Below are positions 26,674-36,394 of a DNA stretch of 64,000 bases, piece after piece. A program made the position numbers and the translations under genes. Origin of the DNA: Formosa sp030427735. Its GTDB lineage: Bacteria > Bacteroidota > Bacteroidia > Flavobacteriales > Flavobacteriaceae. Every line of letters starts with the position of its first letter. The first letter of the stretch is position 1. The notes beneath the pieces are model-generated. The model had not been told where the DNA came from and made no database searches. It worked only from the letters and a program-made list of their open reading frames with translations. The stretch covers positions 1,860,001-1,924,000 of the forward strand of contig NZ_CP195158.1 in assembly GCF_051200825.1 (NCBI RefSeq), given 5' to 3'.

Positions 26674-27300
26674 TTAGTTTACTGTTAACTTAGTTATTAT
26701 TTTAAAATTTCTGTATTCTTCTATTTTAGAATCAAAAAAATCCTTTTCAACAAAATGAATACTTAAGGTTGATTTTTTTAATTCTTTTTCGTTTTGAAGC
26801 CATTGAGCGCCTTCAAAATACTCTAACCACAAAAAGGTGTAATTTCTGCCGCTTGATTTATCTTTTAACGTTAAAACATTAAATTGATTGTCTGTATCTA
26901 GCTTTACAAATTTTAAATTATTGAGTCGACTTTCTAAATTGGAAGCATCTATAGGCGCTTCATCTAAATAATTTCCAACAACTAAGGTCATTACATCCGA
27001 ACACTCGCTCATCATTTTTAAGGCAATTGTTTCTCCAAGTTTTTCTAAAGAATCGCTATCGTCGAACGATATGTTTAAAAGTTCTTGTGCCTGTGGCGAA
27101 CTCGAATAACTTTCTAAAACACATAAGCCAAAATGCATTTCTAACTTTTCGCGTTGCAGGTTATTTAAGTCTAAATTTTTATTATTTATACAATCGCATG
27201 AAGCTTTAGCAATGTCTTGTAAAATAGCTTCTTTGTTTTGTTCTTGCGCACTTACTAGACTTACAGCAAGCAAACACAGTACGGTTAATAGTTTTTTCAT
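26674..27300 (-). CDS. Exported protein of unknown function (208 aa)
   Basis: This 208-residue protein begins with a clear signal peptide (MKKLLTVLCLLAVSLVSAQE). The mature part has a Cys-containing helix region (ASCDCINNK near 33 and HFGLCVLES near 56). A beta-rich C-terminal half follows (about 110-208, TDNQFNVLTLKDKSSGRNYTF). I do not recognise a family. Its start abuts the stop of the CCG-domain gene upstream and its stop abuts the next start, so it is inside the operon. A periplasmic role is inferred from the signal peptide only. Confidence 0.7.
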   Translation of the reverse strand: MKKLLTVLCLLAVSLVSAQEQNKEAILQDIAKASCDCINNKNLDLNNLQREKLEMHFGLCVLESYSSSPQAQELLNISFDDSDSLEKLGETIALKMMSECSDVMTLVVGNYLDEAPIDASNLESRLNNLKFVKLDTDNQFNVLTLKDKSSGRNYTFLWLEYFEGAQWLQNEKELKKSTLSIHFVEKDFFDSKIEEYRNFKIITKLTVN

Positions 27301-28095
27301 TTATAAATTTTGGGCAGTAGCCAGTAATTCGGCTACATCTAATACTGTTACAGTAGCTTCTTTTTCTTTGGCTTTAACACCATCTGTCATCATGGTATTG
27401 CAATAAGGGCAACCAGTAGCTATAATGTTTGGATTTGTTTGTAACGCATCTTCAGTTCTCAAAACGTTAATATCTTTATCGCCTTTTTCTGGTTCTTTAA
27501 ACATTTGGGCGCCGCCGGCACCACAGCATAAAGCAGTTTTGCGGTTACGCTTCATTTCTACTATTTCTACCCCTAAAGTTTGTAATAAAGCTCTTGGTGC
27601 TTCGTAAACATTATTGGCACGGCCCAAGTAACACGGGTCGTGAAACGTAATTCGTTTCCCTTTAAACGTATTTTCGTTTTCAATTTTTAACCGACCAGAA
27701 TGAATGAGCTCTTCTATAAACTGCGTATGGTGCTGAACTTGATAGTGACCTCCTAATTGCGGGTATTCGTTCTTTAAAGTGTTATACGAGTGCGGACAAG
27801 CTGTAACGATACGTTTTATCTCATAAGCATTTAAAATTTCGATGTTGGTTACGGCTTGCATTTGAAACAGAAATTCGTTTCCAGCGCGTTTGGCTACATC
27901 GCCAGTACAACTTTCTTCGGTGCCTAACACCGCAAAATCGACGTTTGCTTTATTAAGTATTTTAACGAAAGCTCGGGTTATTTTTTTAGCTCTATCGTCG
28001 TAACTTCCTGCCGAACCTACCCAAAATAAAATTTCGGGTTGTCGGCCTTCGGCCATACACTCTGCCATCGTTGGCACGTTTAACGTTTCGCTCAT
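27301..28095 (-). CDS. CCG-domain (HdrB/LldE-like) Fe-S oxidoreductase subunit
   Basis: This 264-residue cytoplasmic protein has two cysteine-rich CCG motifs. The first block is CPHSYNTLKNEYP (about 101) with DPCYLGRANNVYEAPR (about 153). The second is CCGAGGAQM (about 189) with GCPYCNTMM (about 229). These motifs bind Fe-S clusters in heterodisulfide reductase subunit B, glycolate oxidase GlcF and lactate-utilisation LldE. Two genes upstream (28508) lies a membrane ferredoxin-type partner, so the pair probably forms a quinone-linked electron-transfer complex. The electron donor is not identifiable; ETF or beta-oxidation coupling is a common suggestion in relatives. Confidence 0.87.
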   Translation of the reverse strand: MSETLNVPTMAECMAEGRQPEILFWVGSAGSYDDRAKKITRAFVKILNKANVDFAVLGTEESCTGDVAKRAGNEFLFQMQAVTNIEILNAYEIKRIVTACPHSYNTLKNEYPQLGGHYQVQHHTQFIEELIHSGRLKIENENTFKGKRITFHDPCYLGRANNVYEAPRALLQTLGVEIVEMKRNRKTALCCGAGGAQMFKEPEKGDKDINVLRTEDALQTNPNIIATGCPYCNTMMTDGVKAKEKEATVTVLDVAELLATAQNL

Positions 28096-28131
28096 GGTAT
28101 ATTATTTTTAAAGACTTTGTAGTCTTAATCT

Positions 28132-28500
28132 TTAATTATTTAAAATAGAATCTTGCTCTTGTGCCTGTTCTTCTTCAGTTCTAATTCTAGCAAAATCCTT
28201 TTTAGATACTCTAATAAATAAGGCATGCCTGTAGGTGCCTTCTATTTGTCTTACATTTTTATCGAACCTAGCTAGGTACGTTCTTCGGAAAGCCTCTTCG
28301 CCTACTATATCTTTTTGATAAGCTGTACAATAGTCGCAAAACACTTTTGTAATGCGGATGGCTTCAACCTGCCTGTTGTGATAATCTATTTCGGAATAGA
28401 CTTTTATTTGTAATGAATCTTTTTGATACCCAACTTGAGCCATGGTGTTTTTAACAAAAAACAGAAAAAGTATCGTTGCTATGGCTGTTGAATATTTCAT
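28132..28500 (-). CDS. Small exported protein of unknown function (122 aa)
   Basis: This 122-residue protein has a signal peptide (about 1-22, ending NTMAQVG). The remainder is charged, with a Cys pair (VFCDYCTAY, about 53-61) and an acidic C-terminus (EEEQAQEQDS). It lies between the two Fe-S subunits, 7 bases from the membrane subunit and 36 from the CCG subunit. The Cys-x2-Cys pair might be redox-active or metal-binding. I recognise no family, and its link to the electron-transfer pair rests on position only. Confidence 0.65.
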   Translation of the reverse strand: MKYSTAIATILFLFFVKNTMAQVGYQKDSLQIKVYSEIDYHNRQVEAIRITKVFCDYCTAYQKDIVGEEAFRRTYLARFDKNVRQIEGTYRHALFIRVSKKDFARIRTEEEQAQEQDSILNN

Positions 28501-28507
28501 GCTTCAT

Positions 28508-29815
28508 TTACTCGTCTTTCCAATTTAAACGATCCATTTGGTTGTAAGGCCAAGGCGCTCCGTTGTTTTCTATGTTACTCATCATGTTATTAAGTTCTGT
28601 TGGCGCAGCACTTTGCTCCATCACTAAATAACGACGCATATCTATAATTATGGATAATGGATTGATACTAACCGGACAAGCCTCTACACAGGCATTACAG
28701 GTGGTGCAGGCCCAAAGTTCTTCGGCTGTAATATAATCGCCTAATAACTGTTTGCCATCGTCTTTAAATTCACCCTTGTTCGCATCTATATTTTTGCCCA
28801 CTTCTTCTAGACGATCGCGGGTATCCATCATAATTTTTCGTGGCGATAATTTTTTACCGGTTAAATTTGCTGGACATTCGCTGGTACAACGCCCACATTC
28901 GGTACAGGTGTAAGCATTTAACAATTGCACCCAATTTAAATCCTGAACATCGCTAGCGCCAAATTTGGCAGGTTCCTCATCATTTTCAGTTGCTTCTGGC
29001 ATGGCATAAGGATCGGCATCTGGGTCCATCATCATTTGCACTTCCTTAGTCACCGATTCTAAATTATTTAATTTTCCTTTAGGCGCTATACTGCCATAAT
29101 ATGTGTTTGGGAAAGCTAAGAGAATATGTAAATGTTTAGAAAAATACAGATAGTTTAAAAACACCAGAATTCCTACAATATGAAGCCACCAAGCGGTACG
29201 TTCTATAGTGTGCAAAGTAGCCTCTGAAAGCCCTTGAAACCAAGGCGCTATAAATTGGCTAATTACATTTCCTGATTGCATGGTTTGAAAGTGTACATCT
29301 GTAGCATTCATGACTAAAAACAAAATCATTAACACCATTTCGAAATACAAGATGATGTTACCATCGCTTTTTGGCCAGCCTTTCATCTCGGATTTCCAAA
29401 AGCGTTGTAATTTAATGATGTTTCGACGTACCCAAAATACAATAACCGAAACTAAAACTAGAAACGCTAAGATTTCGAAAGTTCCAATTAAAATGCCATA
29501 AAACACACCCAATCCAGAAAAAATACGATGAGTGCCAAATAAACCATCAATAATAATTTCTAAAACTTCTATGTTAATGATAATAAAGCCTACATAAACT
29601 ATAATATGAAGCAGGCCTGCAATGGGGCGTCTTACCATTTTACTTTGGCCCAAAGCAATCATGGCCATATTTTTCCAACGTTGCGATGTGTTATCGCTTA
29701 CATCTACATCGTGCCCAAGTTTAATATTACGTATTAATGTTTTTACATTTTTAACGAAATATCCAACACCTAAAACAAGAATTACAGCAAATACTATGTT
29801 AGAAATTATACCCAT
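28508..29815 (-). CDS. Membrane-bound (NarI/HdrE-like) protein with two 4Fe-4S clusters
   Basis: This 435-residue protein joins an N-terminal membrane domain to a ferredoxin domain. About five to six helices (1-245) resemble the nitrate-reductase gamma/HdrE cytochrome b module. The cytoplasmic C-terminal part has two cluster motifs, CTECGRCTSECP (about 303-314) and CTTCNACVEACP (about 367-378). It should pass electrons between the CCG subunit at 27301 and the quinone pool. Its start is 6 bases past the MCE-protein stop. The same membrane/Fe-S/CCG set is common in Bacteroidota genomes, yet its donor is unclear. Confidence 0.88.
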   Translation of the reverse strand: MGIISNIVFAVILVLGVGYFVKNVKTLIRNIKLGHDVDVSDNTSQRWKNMAMIALGQSKMVRRPIAGLLHIIVYVGFIIINIEVLEIIIDGLFGTHRIFSGLGVFYGILIGTFEILAFLVLVSVIVFWVRRNIIKLQRFWKSEMKGWPKSDGNIILYFEMVLMILFLVMNATDVHFQTMQSGNVISQFIAPWFQGLSEATLHTIERTAWWLHIVGILVFLNYLYFSKHLHILLAFPNTYYGSIAPKGKLNNLESVTKEVQMMMDPDADPYAMPEATENDEEPAKFGASDVQDLNWVQLLNAYTCTECGRCTSECPANLTGKKLSPRKIMMDTRDRLEEVGKNIDANKGEFKDDGKQLLGDYITAEELWACTTCNACVEACPVSINPLSIIIDMRRYLVMEQSAAPTELNNMMSNIENNGAPWPYNQMDRLNWKDE

Positions 29816-29821
29816 ACATGA

Positions 29822-30814
29822 TTAATTTTGAGACGTTTCTACATCTACATTTAAACCGCTGTCTTCAACTTGGTTCTGGTCTGCATCGTAACCATTTGGC
29901 TTTTTTCCAAATACAGAAAAATGAAAATAACGTTTCGGATTCAATTTTAAATCCTGCAATAATTGTTCTAATTGCAAGGTTGCGCCTTCTAAATTATTAT
30001 ACAAATCGTCGTCCTTTAACAATTTCCCCATCGATCCATTACCTTGATCTAAATCGGTTAATACACCGTTGAACGATGCTAAAGTCTTTTCTATATTCGC
30101 TACCATTTCGGAAATATTGGCGGTAGATAACGAATCGGTTAAATTAGAAATATTGGTCGATGCATGGTTTAAATTGTTTAACGTACCGCTTATGTTTTCT
30201 TTATTTTCGGTTAAAATACCATTTAACGAATTGGATGTCGCTTTAAAAGATACAATAGTTTCGTTTAATCCCGCTACGGCATCTTTTAAGTTTTGTTTGG
30301 TTTTTTCGTCAAAAACATCATTTAAACTCACTAGTAAAGAATCGGCATTATCGGCCATAGCTTCTATTTTTTCTTGCAGCGGGGCTAATTTTTCGCCAAC
30401 AATGTCTGTTAACCCCGATTTTTTAGATGCTTTTAAATAATCTTTATCTTTAGCAATCTCGGCGTTATCGAATGCGGGAACTATAGCAATCGCTTTACCA
30501 CCAATTAAACTAGTATCGTACAACTCGGCTGTACTATTTTTAGAAAAAGTGTAATCGTGGTTAATAACCATTTCCACCAACAAACTTGCCGATTGGTCTT
30601 CTTGGATTGAAATAGATTTTACATTCCCGATTTTAAACCCATTAACAGTTACAGGTGTAGATGGCGTTAACCCCTCTACATTATCGTAAACCACGTAAAA
30701 AATTCTAGAGGAATCCAGTAAATTTTCGCCTTTTAAATAATTAAATCCGAATATAAAAAATATCACTCCGGCTATAACTAAAATAGCCGTTTTAACTTCT
30801 CTTGTTATTTTCAA
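29822..30814 (-). CDS. MlaD-family MCE protein (lipid transport)
   Basis: This 330-residue protein has an N-terminal membrane anchor (about 10-28, TAILVIAGVIFFIFGFNYL). The MCE domain (about 38-115) has the signature YDNVEGLTPSTPVTVNGFKIG. A long helical region follows (about 150-290), where needle-like MCE proteins form a tube. Such proteins carry phospholipids across the periplasm as the substrate-binding part of Mla-type ABC systems. Partner ATPase and permease genes are not in this window. It lies 53 bases after the amidase gene on the same strand. Confidence 0.9.
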   Translation of the reverse strand: MKITREVKTAILVIAGVIFFIFGFNYLKGENLLDSSRIFYVVYDNVEGLTPSTPVTVNGFKIGNVKSISIQEDQSASLLVEMVINHDYTFSKNSTAELYDTSLIGGKAIAIVPAFDNAEIAKDKDYLKASKKSGLTDIVGEKLAPLQEKIEAMADNADSLLVSLNDVFDEKTKQNLKDAVAGLNETIVSFKATSNSLNGILTENKENISGTLNNLNHASTNISNLTDSLSTANISEMVANIEKTLASFNGVLTDLDQGNGSMGKLLKDDDLYNNLEGATLQLEQLLQDLKLNPKRYFHFSVFGKKPNGYDADQNQVEDSGLNVDVETSQN

Positions 30815-30867
30815 AGTACTGTTTTTAGTTGATAAACAAAATTAGAAATAAAAATATTAGAATACAC

Positions 30868-31983
30868 TTAATTTGATGTTGTTTTTAACACTTTATCTAA
30901 ATGTATGCGTTCTCCATTTTTATAAGCGACTATAAAACTTGAAGGATATCCCTTTGATTTTGCTTCGGTATGGTACTTTTTTATTTCGGAGTAATTAGAA
31001 GTGTTCCCGTAGAAATATTTATAGATTGTACCAGTCTGTTCGCGTGTTACATCGTGTAGGCCTTTAAAATTATAAGCTTCGAGTTCTAGTTTTTTTGAGC
31101 TTGCTGCTATTTGCACTCTAAACTCTACGTCGTTATAAATCTCGGCATCATCTTTTTCTAAAGTTACCGTGCTTGTAACAGGTCTTCCTATGTTTTCGCC
31201 AATATTTAAGTCTAACGATTTTTTATATTCTAAAATGGCATCTTTAATGGCCTCCGAAATTTCGTTTTGTCCTTTAGACGAATTCAAATAGGCACCTTCA
31301 CTTTTATTGGTAATAAATCCTGTCTCGATTAAAACACTTGGCATATAAGTATTGTGCATAACCCACAAACTGGCTTGTTTTACACCGCGACTTTTACGGT
31401 TTAGTTTGCCTGAAAAGTTGTTTTCTATCATTCCAGCCAATAAAATGCTGTAATCTATGTAATCTTCTTGCATCAATGTTAAGCCAATAAGCGATTCTGG
31501 AGCATTTGGATTAAAACCGTCGTAATGCTTTTCGTAATCATCTTCCAGTAAAATCACTTCGTTTTCTTGTTTGGCTACATCAAAATTGCGTTGTGTGTTG
31601 GCTACCCCTACTACATAAGTTTCGGTACCATAGGCTTGCGAGTTGTGTGCGTTACAGTGTACAGATACAAATAAATCGGCATCGGCTTCATTTGCAATTT
31701 TTGCACGCCCGCGTAAGGTTACAAACACATCGGTTTTACGGGTGTAAATAACTTTTATGTCGGGATTTTTTTCTAACAATTCCCCTATTTTCAGAACAAT
31801 TTTTAGAGCTACATCCTTTTCTTTAAAACCATATTTTGTAGGTTTCCCCGGATCGTGCCCCCCGTGGCCAGCATCTAATACAACTACAAATTTATTGGCG
31901 TTTTGCGCCTTAGTTTCTGATAATGAGTTAGAAAAAAAAGACAGTAAAAAAGATAAGAAAAGTAATAGGGTTTTCGTTTTCAT
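30868..31983 (-). CDS. N-acetylmuramoyl-L-alanine amidase (Amidase_3)
   Basis: This 371-residue exported cell-wall amidase is expected to cut the MurNAc-L-Ala bond of peptidoglycan. A signal peptide (about 1-27) is followed by the zinc amidase domain (about 32-255). Its metal and catalytic motifs are VVLDAGHGGHDPGK, FKEKDVALKI, VSVHCNAHNS and VLIETGFITN. The C-terminal 80 residues (FRVQIAAS, then GLHDVTREQTGTIYKYFYG, then GYPSSFIVAYKNG) form a SPOR-like peptidoglycan-binding module. It heads the minus-strand cluster and is divergent from lptD across 131 bases. Confidence 0.93.
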   Translation of the reverse strand: MKTKTLLLFLSFLLSFFSNSLSETKAQNANKFVVVLDAGHGGHDPGKPTKYGFKEKDVALKIVLKIGELLEKNPDIKVIYTRKTDVFVTLRGRAKIANEADADLFVSVHCNAHNSQAYGTETYVVGVANTQRNFDVAKQENEVILLEDDYEKHYDGFNPNAPESLIGLTLMQEDYIDYSILLAGMIENNFSGKLNRKSRGVKQASLWVMHNTYMPSVLIETGFITNKSEGAYLNSSKGQNEISEAIKDAILEYKKSLDLNIGENIGRPVTSTVTLEKDDAEIYNDVEFRVQIAASSKKLELEAYNFKGLHDVTREQTGTIYKYFYGNTSNYSEIKKYHTEAKSKGYPSSFIVAYKNGERIHLDKVLKTTSN

Positions 31984-32114
31984 ATAGACAATAACTCTTA
32001 ATACAGTGGTTTATTATTAATTTTTTGTGAATATTAATCAATCACAAAAAATATATGTAATTTTGGCTTTTTTAAATACCAAGCCAGACGGTTACAAAAA
32101 TACATTTAAAAGCA

Positions 32115-34820
32115 TTGCGTACAAACTACTTTCAAATACTTTTAGCTTTAAGTTTTACAGTGTTTATCAACACCTCTAGCTTTTCCCAAGACATCCCGAA
32201 ACCCAGCCAGAAAGTTGATCCTATTCCAGAAGACAGCACAAAAGTTGTAATAGATAGTTTACAAACCCGTGAAATATCGGAACAAATACAAGATACCACG
32301 CATTTAGATAGTGTTAAAATTAAACAAGAGTTTTTAACCGATATAGTAACCTATTCTGCCAAAGATTACACATCTTTTAACCGTGCCGAACAAAAATTAT
32401 ATTTATACAACGAAGCCGAAGTGACTTACGGAGATATGAATATTAAGTCTGGTATAATTGTAATAGATTATAGTAAAAACGAAGTTTATGCCGGGCGCAT
32501 AAAAGATACTGCGGGCATATATACGCAGCATCCTATATTTACGCAAGCTGAAAGCGTGGTGGAACCCGATTCAATTCGTTTTAATTTTGATACCGAAAAA
32601 GCGTTAATTTTTAATTCTAAAACAGAGCAATCTGGTTTTAATGTTATTGCGCCTATAGTAAAAAAGGAAAACGACTCGGTTATTTTTATGTCTAAAGCGC
32701 AGTTTACAACCTCGGAAAATCTGGAAAATCCAGAATATTATTTTAAATCGAGTAAGATTAAATTTGTACCAGATAAAAAAATAGTTGTAGGCCCTACCAA
32801 TATGGTTATTGCCAATGTACCCACTCCTGTTGCTGTACCTTTTGGTTTTTTTCCGTTAACAGATAAACAAACGTCAGGAATTATTATCCCTAGCTTTGGT
32901 GAAGATAATAACAGAGGTTATTTTTTACAAAATGGCGGATACTATTTTGCTGTTAGCGATTATGCCGATTTAACCGTTTTAGGAGATTATTACACCAACG
33001 GAAGTTATGGTTTTAGGGTAGAAAGCAACTATGCATTCCGTTATAAATTTAGAGGAAATGTAGGGTTTAGGTACGAGAATTTAATTAGTAGCGAAAAAGG
33101 GTTTCCAGACTATTCTAAAAGCACTGTATATAACATTAGGTGGTCGCATAGTCAGGATTCTAAATCTAATCCAACATCGCGATTTTCGGCATCCGTAAAC
33201 CTTGGTAGTAGCCAGTATTACCAGACCTCTATCAACCAAATTAACACAGGAAACTTTTTAAATAACACCATGTCGTCTTCGGTATCGTATTCTAAAACAT
33301 TCGAAGGCGAACCCCAGGTCAACTTAAGTGTTACGGCAACACATTCCCAAAATACGCAAACCAAGCAAATAAACATGACGCTTCCTACATTTCAGGGTAG
33401 CATGAGTAGGGTTTTTCCGTTTGCTCCTAAAGTAGGTTCTAAAAAAGGCATTATTCATAACATAAACTTTCAATATAGCGCGCGGGCAGAAAATCAAATT
33501 CAAACTACCGATTCGCTATTTTTTAAACCACAAATGTTCGACGATGCTAGAGCCGGCGTGCAACACAGTATACCAATTAGTACCAACTTCAAACTTTTTA
33601 AACATTTCAGTTTAAGTGCTGGTACCAACTATCAAGAAAATTGGACGTTTAAAACGATTAGAAAATATTACGACGAGGTGCTAGATGATGTTGTTGAAGA
33701 AACTGTTAATGGTTTTGATGCTTACCGAACGTATAATTTTAATGCCAGTCTAGGAACCACAATTTATGGAATGTTCGATTTCGAAAAAGAAGGCAAAGAC
33801 AGCCGTATTAAAGCTATAAGACACGTTATGCGTCCGTCTATCAGCTATAATATAAATCCGTCGTTCGATCAATACTACGACAGTTATGTAATTGATGCCG
33901 ACGGCAATACTTACGATGAATATTCACGATTTGAAGAGTCGATTTACGGTGCTCCTAATCAAAATTTTTCGAGTTCCTTGGGGTTATCTTTAGGTAACAA
34001 CTTTGAAGCTAAAGTAAGGGATCGCGATAGCACCGCAACCGAACCTAAAAAAGTAATGCTGCTTAACAATTTAAACTTTTCTACCTCGTATAATTTTGCA
34101 GCCGATTCGTTAAGTTGGAGTCCTTTAAGAGTAAGCGGTGGTACCCAAATTTTAGATAATAAAATGAATATAAATTTTGGTGCAACCCTAGACCCTTATG
34201 CATTGGATAATAACAATAGAAGAATTAATGTATACAACATTAATAACAACGGGAGTTTATTTAGACTAACCAGTGCGAATATGACGATGAGCTACTCGCT
34301 ATCCAGTAAAATGTTTGACGGCTCTAAAGAAGAAAAAGAAAATGAAAGGGGAATTCAGGAAAACTTAAGAGGTGGTGGTCGCGACGACGATTTATTTGGG
34401 GTGTCTCAGGATTTTTCAGATCAGAGTTTCTTTGATAATGAAAATGAAGATGATGAAGATAAGAAAGATACCGAGTTTTATAAATTTAAAATTCCGTGGA
34501 CACTTAACCTAGCTTATGCAGTAAACTATTCGAATGCAGCAAGACAGAATGAAATTTCATCGCATTCCTTAATGTTTTCTGGAAATATAGAGTTATCACC
34601 GCGTTGGAGTGTTGGTGCTTCGTCTGGTTACGATTTTAAAAATATGGGCTTCACATATACCCAATTGCGTTTAGAACGTGACTTGTTAAGTTGGCGTATG
34701 AATTTTAGTTGGGTACCCTTCAGCGCTAGAAAATCTTGGTATTTCTTTATAGGTATTAAATCGAATATTTTAAAGGATATTAAATACGATAAACGTTTAC
34801 AACCCGATCAACAATTATAA
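32115..34820 (+). CDS. Bacteroidota-type LptD (LPS assembly outer-membrane protein)
   Basis: This 901-residue outer-membrane protein resembles the putative LPS-assembly LptD of Bacteroidota. A signal peptide (about 1-24, FINTSSFSQD) is followed by an OstA/LptA-like beta-jellyroll (about 80-200; YLYNEAEVTYGDMNIKSG). A large barrel with repeated aromatic strands follows, with an acidic segment near 770 (NENEDDEDKKD). It would place LPS in the outer leaflet. The frame opens with TTG at 32115, the first start compatible with a signal peptide; no ATG lies between it and the upstream stop at 32073. RidA follows 12 bases later. Confidence 0.83.
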   Translation: MRTNYFQILLALSFTVFINTSSFSQDIPKPSQKVDPIPEDSTKVVIDSLQTREISEQIQDTTHLDSVKIKQEFLTDIVTYSAKDYTSFNRAEQKLYLYNEAEVTYGDMNIKSGIIVIDYSKNEVYAGRIKDTAGIYTQHPIFTQAESVVEPDSIRFNFDTEKALIFNSKTEQSGFNVIAPIVKKENDSVIFMSKAQFTTSENLENPEYYFKSSKIKFVPDKKIVVGPTNMVIANVPTPVAVPFGFFPLTDKQTSGIIIPSFGEDNNRGYFLQNGGYYFAVSDYADLTVLGDYYTNGSYGFRVESNYAFRYKFRGNVGFRYENLISSEKGFPDYSKSTVYNIRWSHSQDSKSNPTSRFSASVNLGSSQYYQTSINQINTGNFLNNTMSSSVSYSKTFEGEPQVNLSVTATHSQNTQTKQINMTLPTFQGSMSRVFPFAPKVGSKKGIIHNINFQYSARAENQIQTTDSLFFKPQMFDDARAGVQHSIPISTNFKLFKHFSLSAGTNYQENWTFKTIRKYYDEVLDDVVEETVNGFDAYRTYNFNASLGTTIYGMFDFEKEGKDSRIKAIRHVMRPSISYNINPSFDQYYDSYVIDADGNTYDEYSRFEESIYGAPNQNFSSSLGLSLGNNFEAKVRDRDSTATEPKKVMLLNNLNFSTSYNFAADSLSWSPLRVSGGTQILDNKMNINFGATLDPYALDNNNRRINVYNINNNGSLFRLTSANMTMSYSLSSKMFDGSKEEKENERGIQENLRGGGRDDDLFGVSQDFSDQSFFDNENEDDEDKKDTEFYKFKIPWTLNLAYAVNYSNAARQNEISSHSLMFSGNIELSPRWSVGASSGYDFKNMGFTYTQLRLERDLLSWRMNFSWVPFSARKSWYFFIGIKSNILKDIKYDKRLQPDQQL

Positions 34821-34832
34821 CAATAACACAAT

Positions 34833-35213
34833 ATGAAAACCGTAATTACAACACCGCACGCTCCTGCCCCTATTGGTCCTTATAATCAAGCTATTTTAAA
34901 TAATGGTATGTTATACACTTCAGGGCAAATTGCCATAAATCCAGAAACCAACCAATTGGTTTTAGATACTATTAAAGCCGAAACCACACAGGTTATGGAA
35001 AACCTAAAAGCAGTTTTAAAAGCCGCCGATATGGATTTTGGAGACGTTATAAAAACATCTATTTTTATAAGCGACATGCATAATTTTGCCGAAATAAATG
35101 AAGTATATGGCCAGTATTTTAATGAAGATACTGCTCCTGCAAGAGAAACTGTAGAAGTTGCCAATCTTCCTAAGTTTGTAAACGTAGAAATAAGCGTTAT
35201 TGCTTGTAAATAA
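34833..35213 (+). CDS. ridA: RidA-family enamine/imine deaminase
   Basis: This is a 126-residue YjgF/YER057c/UK114 protein that hydrolyses reactive 2-aminoacrylate and similar imines formed by PLP enzymes. Family features are APIGPYNQAILNNGMLYTSGQ (about 10-30), the catalytic Arg in PARETVEVANLPK (about 102-114), and the C-terminal VEISVIA. Size matches the trimeric family. It follows lptD by 12 bases, so it is co-transcribed, and a hairpin closes the unit at about 35231-35283. Confidence 0.95.
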   Translation: MKTVITTPHAPAPIGPYNQAILNNGMLYTSGQIAINPETNQLVLDTIKAETTQVMENLKAVLKAADMDFGDVIKTSIFISDMHNFAEINEVYGQYFNEDTAPARETVEVANLPKFVNVEISVIACK

Positions 35214-35230
35214 ATATACTTATCGTTTAA

Positions 35231-35283
35231 AGAGTCCAAACTATTAACTAACACTGTTTGTTAATAACATTTGGGCTTTTTTA
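35231..35283 (+). terminator. Rho-independent terminator after ridA
   Basis: An outer stem (AGTCCAAA with TTTGGGCT, one G-U pair) encloses a small inner ATTAAC/GTTAAT-type hairpin and is followed by a run of six T. It sits 18 bases after the RidA stop. Confidence 0.65.
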
Positions 35284-35349
35284 TGTTTATACGTTTTCTT
35301 AATATTTCATAACTCGTACTTTTATAAAGTAACTTAAACTTTATGTTAA

Positions 35350-36390
35350 ATGCGAATAGAACACGATATCAAACTAGGCTTTAAAGATGTAATGATAAGA
35401 CCAAAACGCTCTACTTTAAAAAGTAGGTCGGAAGTAAGTTTAGAACGTGAATTTACTTTTTTGCACAGTACATCTACCTGGAAAGGCATCCCAATAATGG
35501 CTGCAAATATGGATACTGTTGGCACTTTTTCTTTAGCGTTAGAATTGGCTAAGCAAGGTTTATTTACAGCCATACATAAGCATTACAGTTTACAGGACTG
35601 GTTAGAATTTTTAAGTTCAGCACCTACTAATATTCAAAATTACATCGCTGTAAGTACAGGCACAAGTAAAACTGATGCCGAAAAATTAAAGCAAATTTTC
35701 AATGAACACCCGCAATTGCGCTTCATTTGTATAGATGTTGCCAATGGCTATTCCGAACATTTTGTGAAATTTGTAAAGCAAACCCGTAAGGCCTATCCCG
35801 AGAAAGTTATTATAGCAGGCAACGTTGTAACAGGCGAAATGGTTGAAGAATTGTTATTGTCTGGAGCCGATATTATAAAAGTTGGTATTGGCCCGGGATC
35901 GGTATGCACTACCCGTGTAAAAACAGGTGTAGGCTATCCGCAATTATCGGCAATTATAGAATGTGCCGATGCAGCTCATGGTTTGGGCGGACAAATTATT
36001 AGCGATGGCGGTTGTGTTGTTCCTGGCGATGTTGCGAAAGCTTTTGGTGCCGGAGCAGATTTTGTAATGTTAGGCGGCATGCTAGCTGGCCACGAAGAAA
36101 GTGGCGGGGAGCTAATTGAAAAGCAAGGCAAAAAATTCAAACAATTTTATGGGATGAGCAGCGAAACAGCTATGAAAAAACATGTTGGCGGCGTTGCTGA
36201 ATATCGTGCCAGCGAAGGTAAAACCATAACTATGCCCTATAAAGGCAAAGTAATACACACATTACAAGATATTCTGGGAGGACTGCGTAGTACCTGTACT
36301 TATGTTGGAGCGCAACGCTTAAAGGAGTTAACAAAACGCACCACATTTATACGTGTTGCCGAGCAAGAAAATCAGGTGTATTCTAAATAG
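35350..36390 (+). CDS. guaC: GMP reductase
   Basis: This 346-residue enzyme of the IMPDH/GMPR family converts GMP to IMP with NADPH and release of ammonia. The TIM barrel has AANMDTVGTF (about 51-60). The catalytic loop is VGIGPGSVCTTRVKTGVG (about 178-195, catalytic Cys). ISDGGCVVPGDVAKAFGAGADFVM is the phosphate-binding region (broken into shorter motifs in the family). It lacks the CBS insert of IMPDH, and its length and the MKKHVGGVAEYRASEG flap fit GuaC rather than GuaB. It is a single gene, convergent with the lipoprotein gene after 4 bases. Confidence 0.94.
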   Translation: MRIEHDIKLGFKDVMIRPKRSTLKSRSEVSLEREFTFLHSTSTWKGIPIMAANMDTVGTFSLALELAKQGLFTAIHKHYSLQDWLEFLSSAPTNIQNYIAVSTGTSKTDAEKLKQIFNEHPQLRFICIDVANGYSEHFVKFVKQTRKAYPEKVIIAGNVVTGEMVEELLLSGADIIKVGIGPGSVCTTRVKTGVGYPQLSAIIECADAAHGLGGQIISDGGCVVPGDVAKAFGAGADFVMLGGMLAGHEESGGELIEKQGKKFKQFYGMSSETAMKKHVGGVAEYRASEGKTITMPYKGKVIHTLQDILGGLRSTCTYVGAQRLKELTKRTTFIRVAEQENQVYSK

Positions 36391-36394
36391 ATTA

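Noticed and set aside
30069..30440. 123-codon frame antisense to the MCE protein gene
   Set aside because: No signature; its Ser/Val/Phe composition is what an antisense frame of a helical MCE tail gives.
34886..35254. 122-codon frame antisense to ridA
   Set aside because: RidA motifs are complete on the other strand and the frame would cross the terminator.
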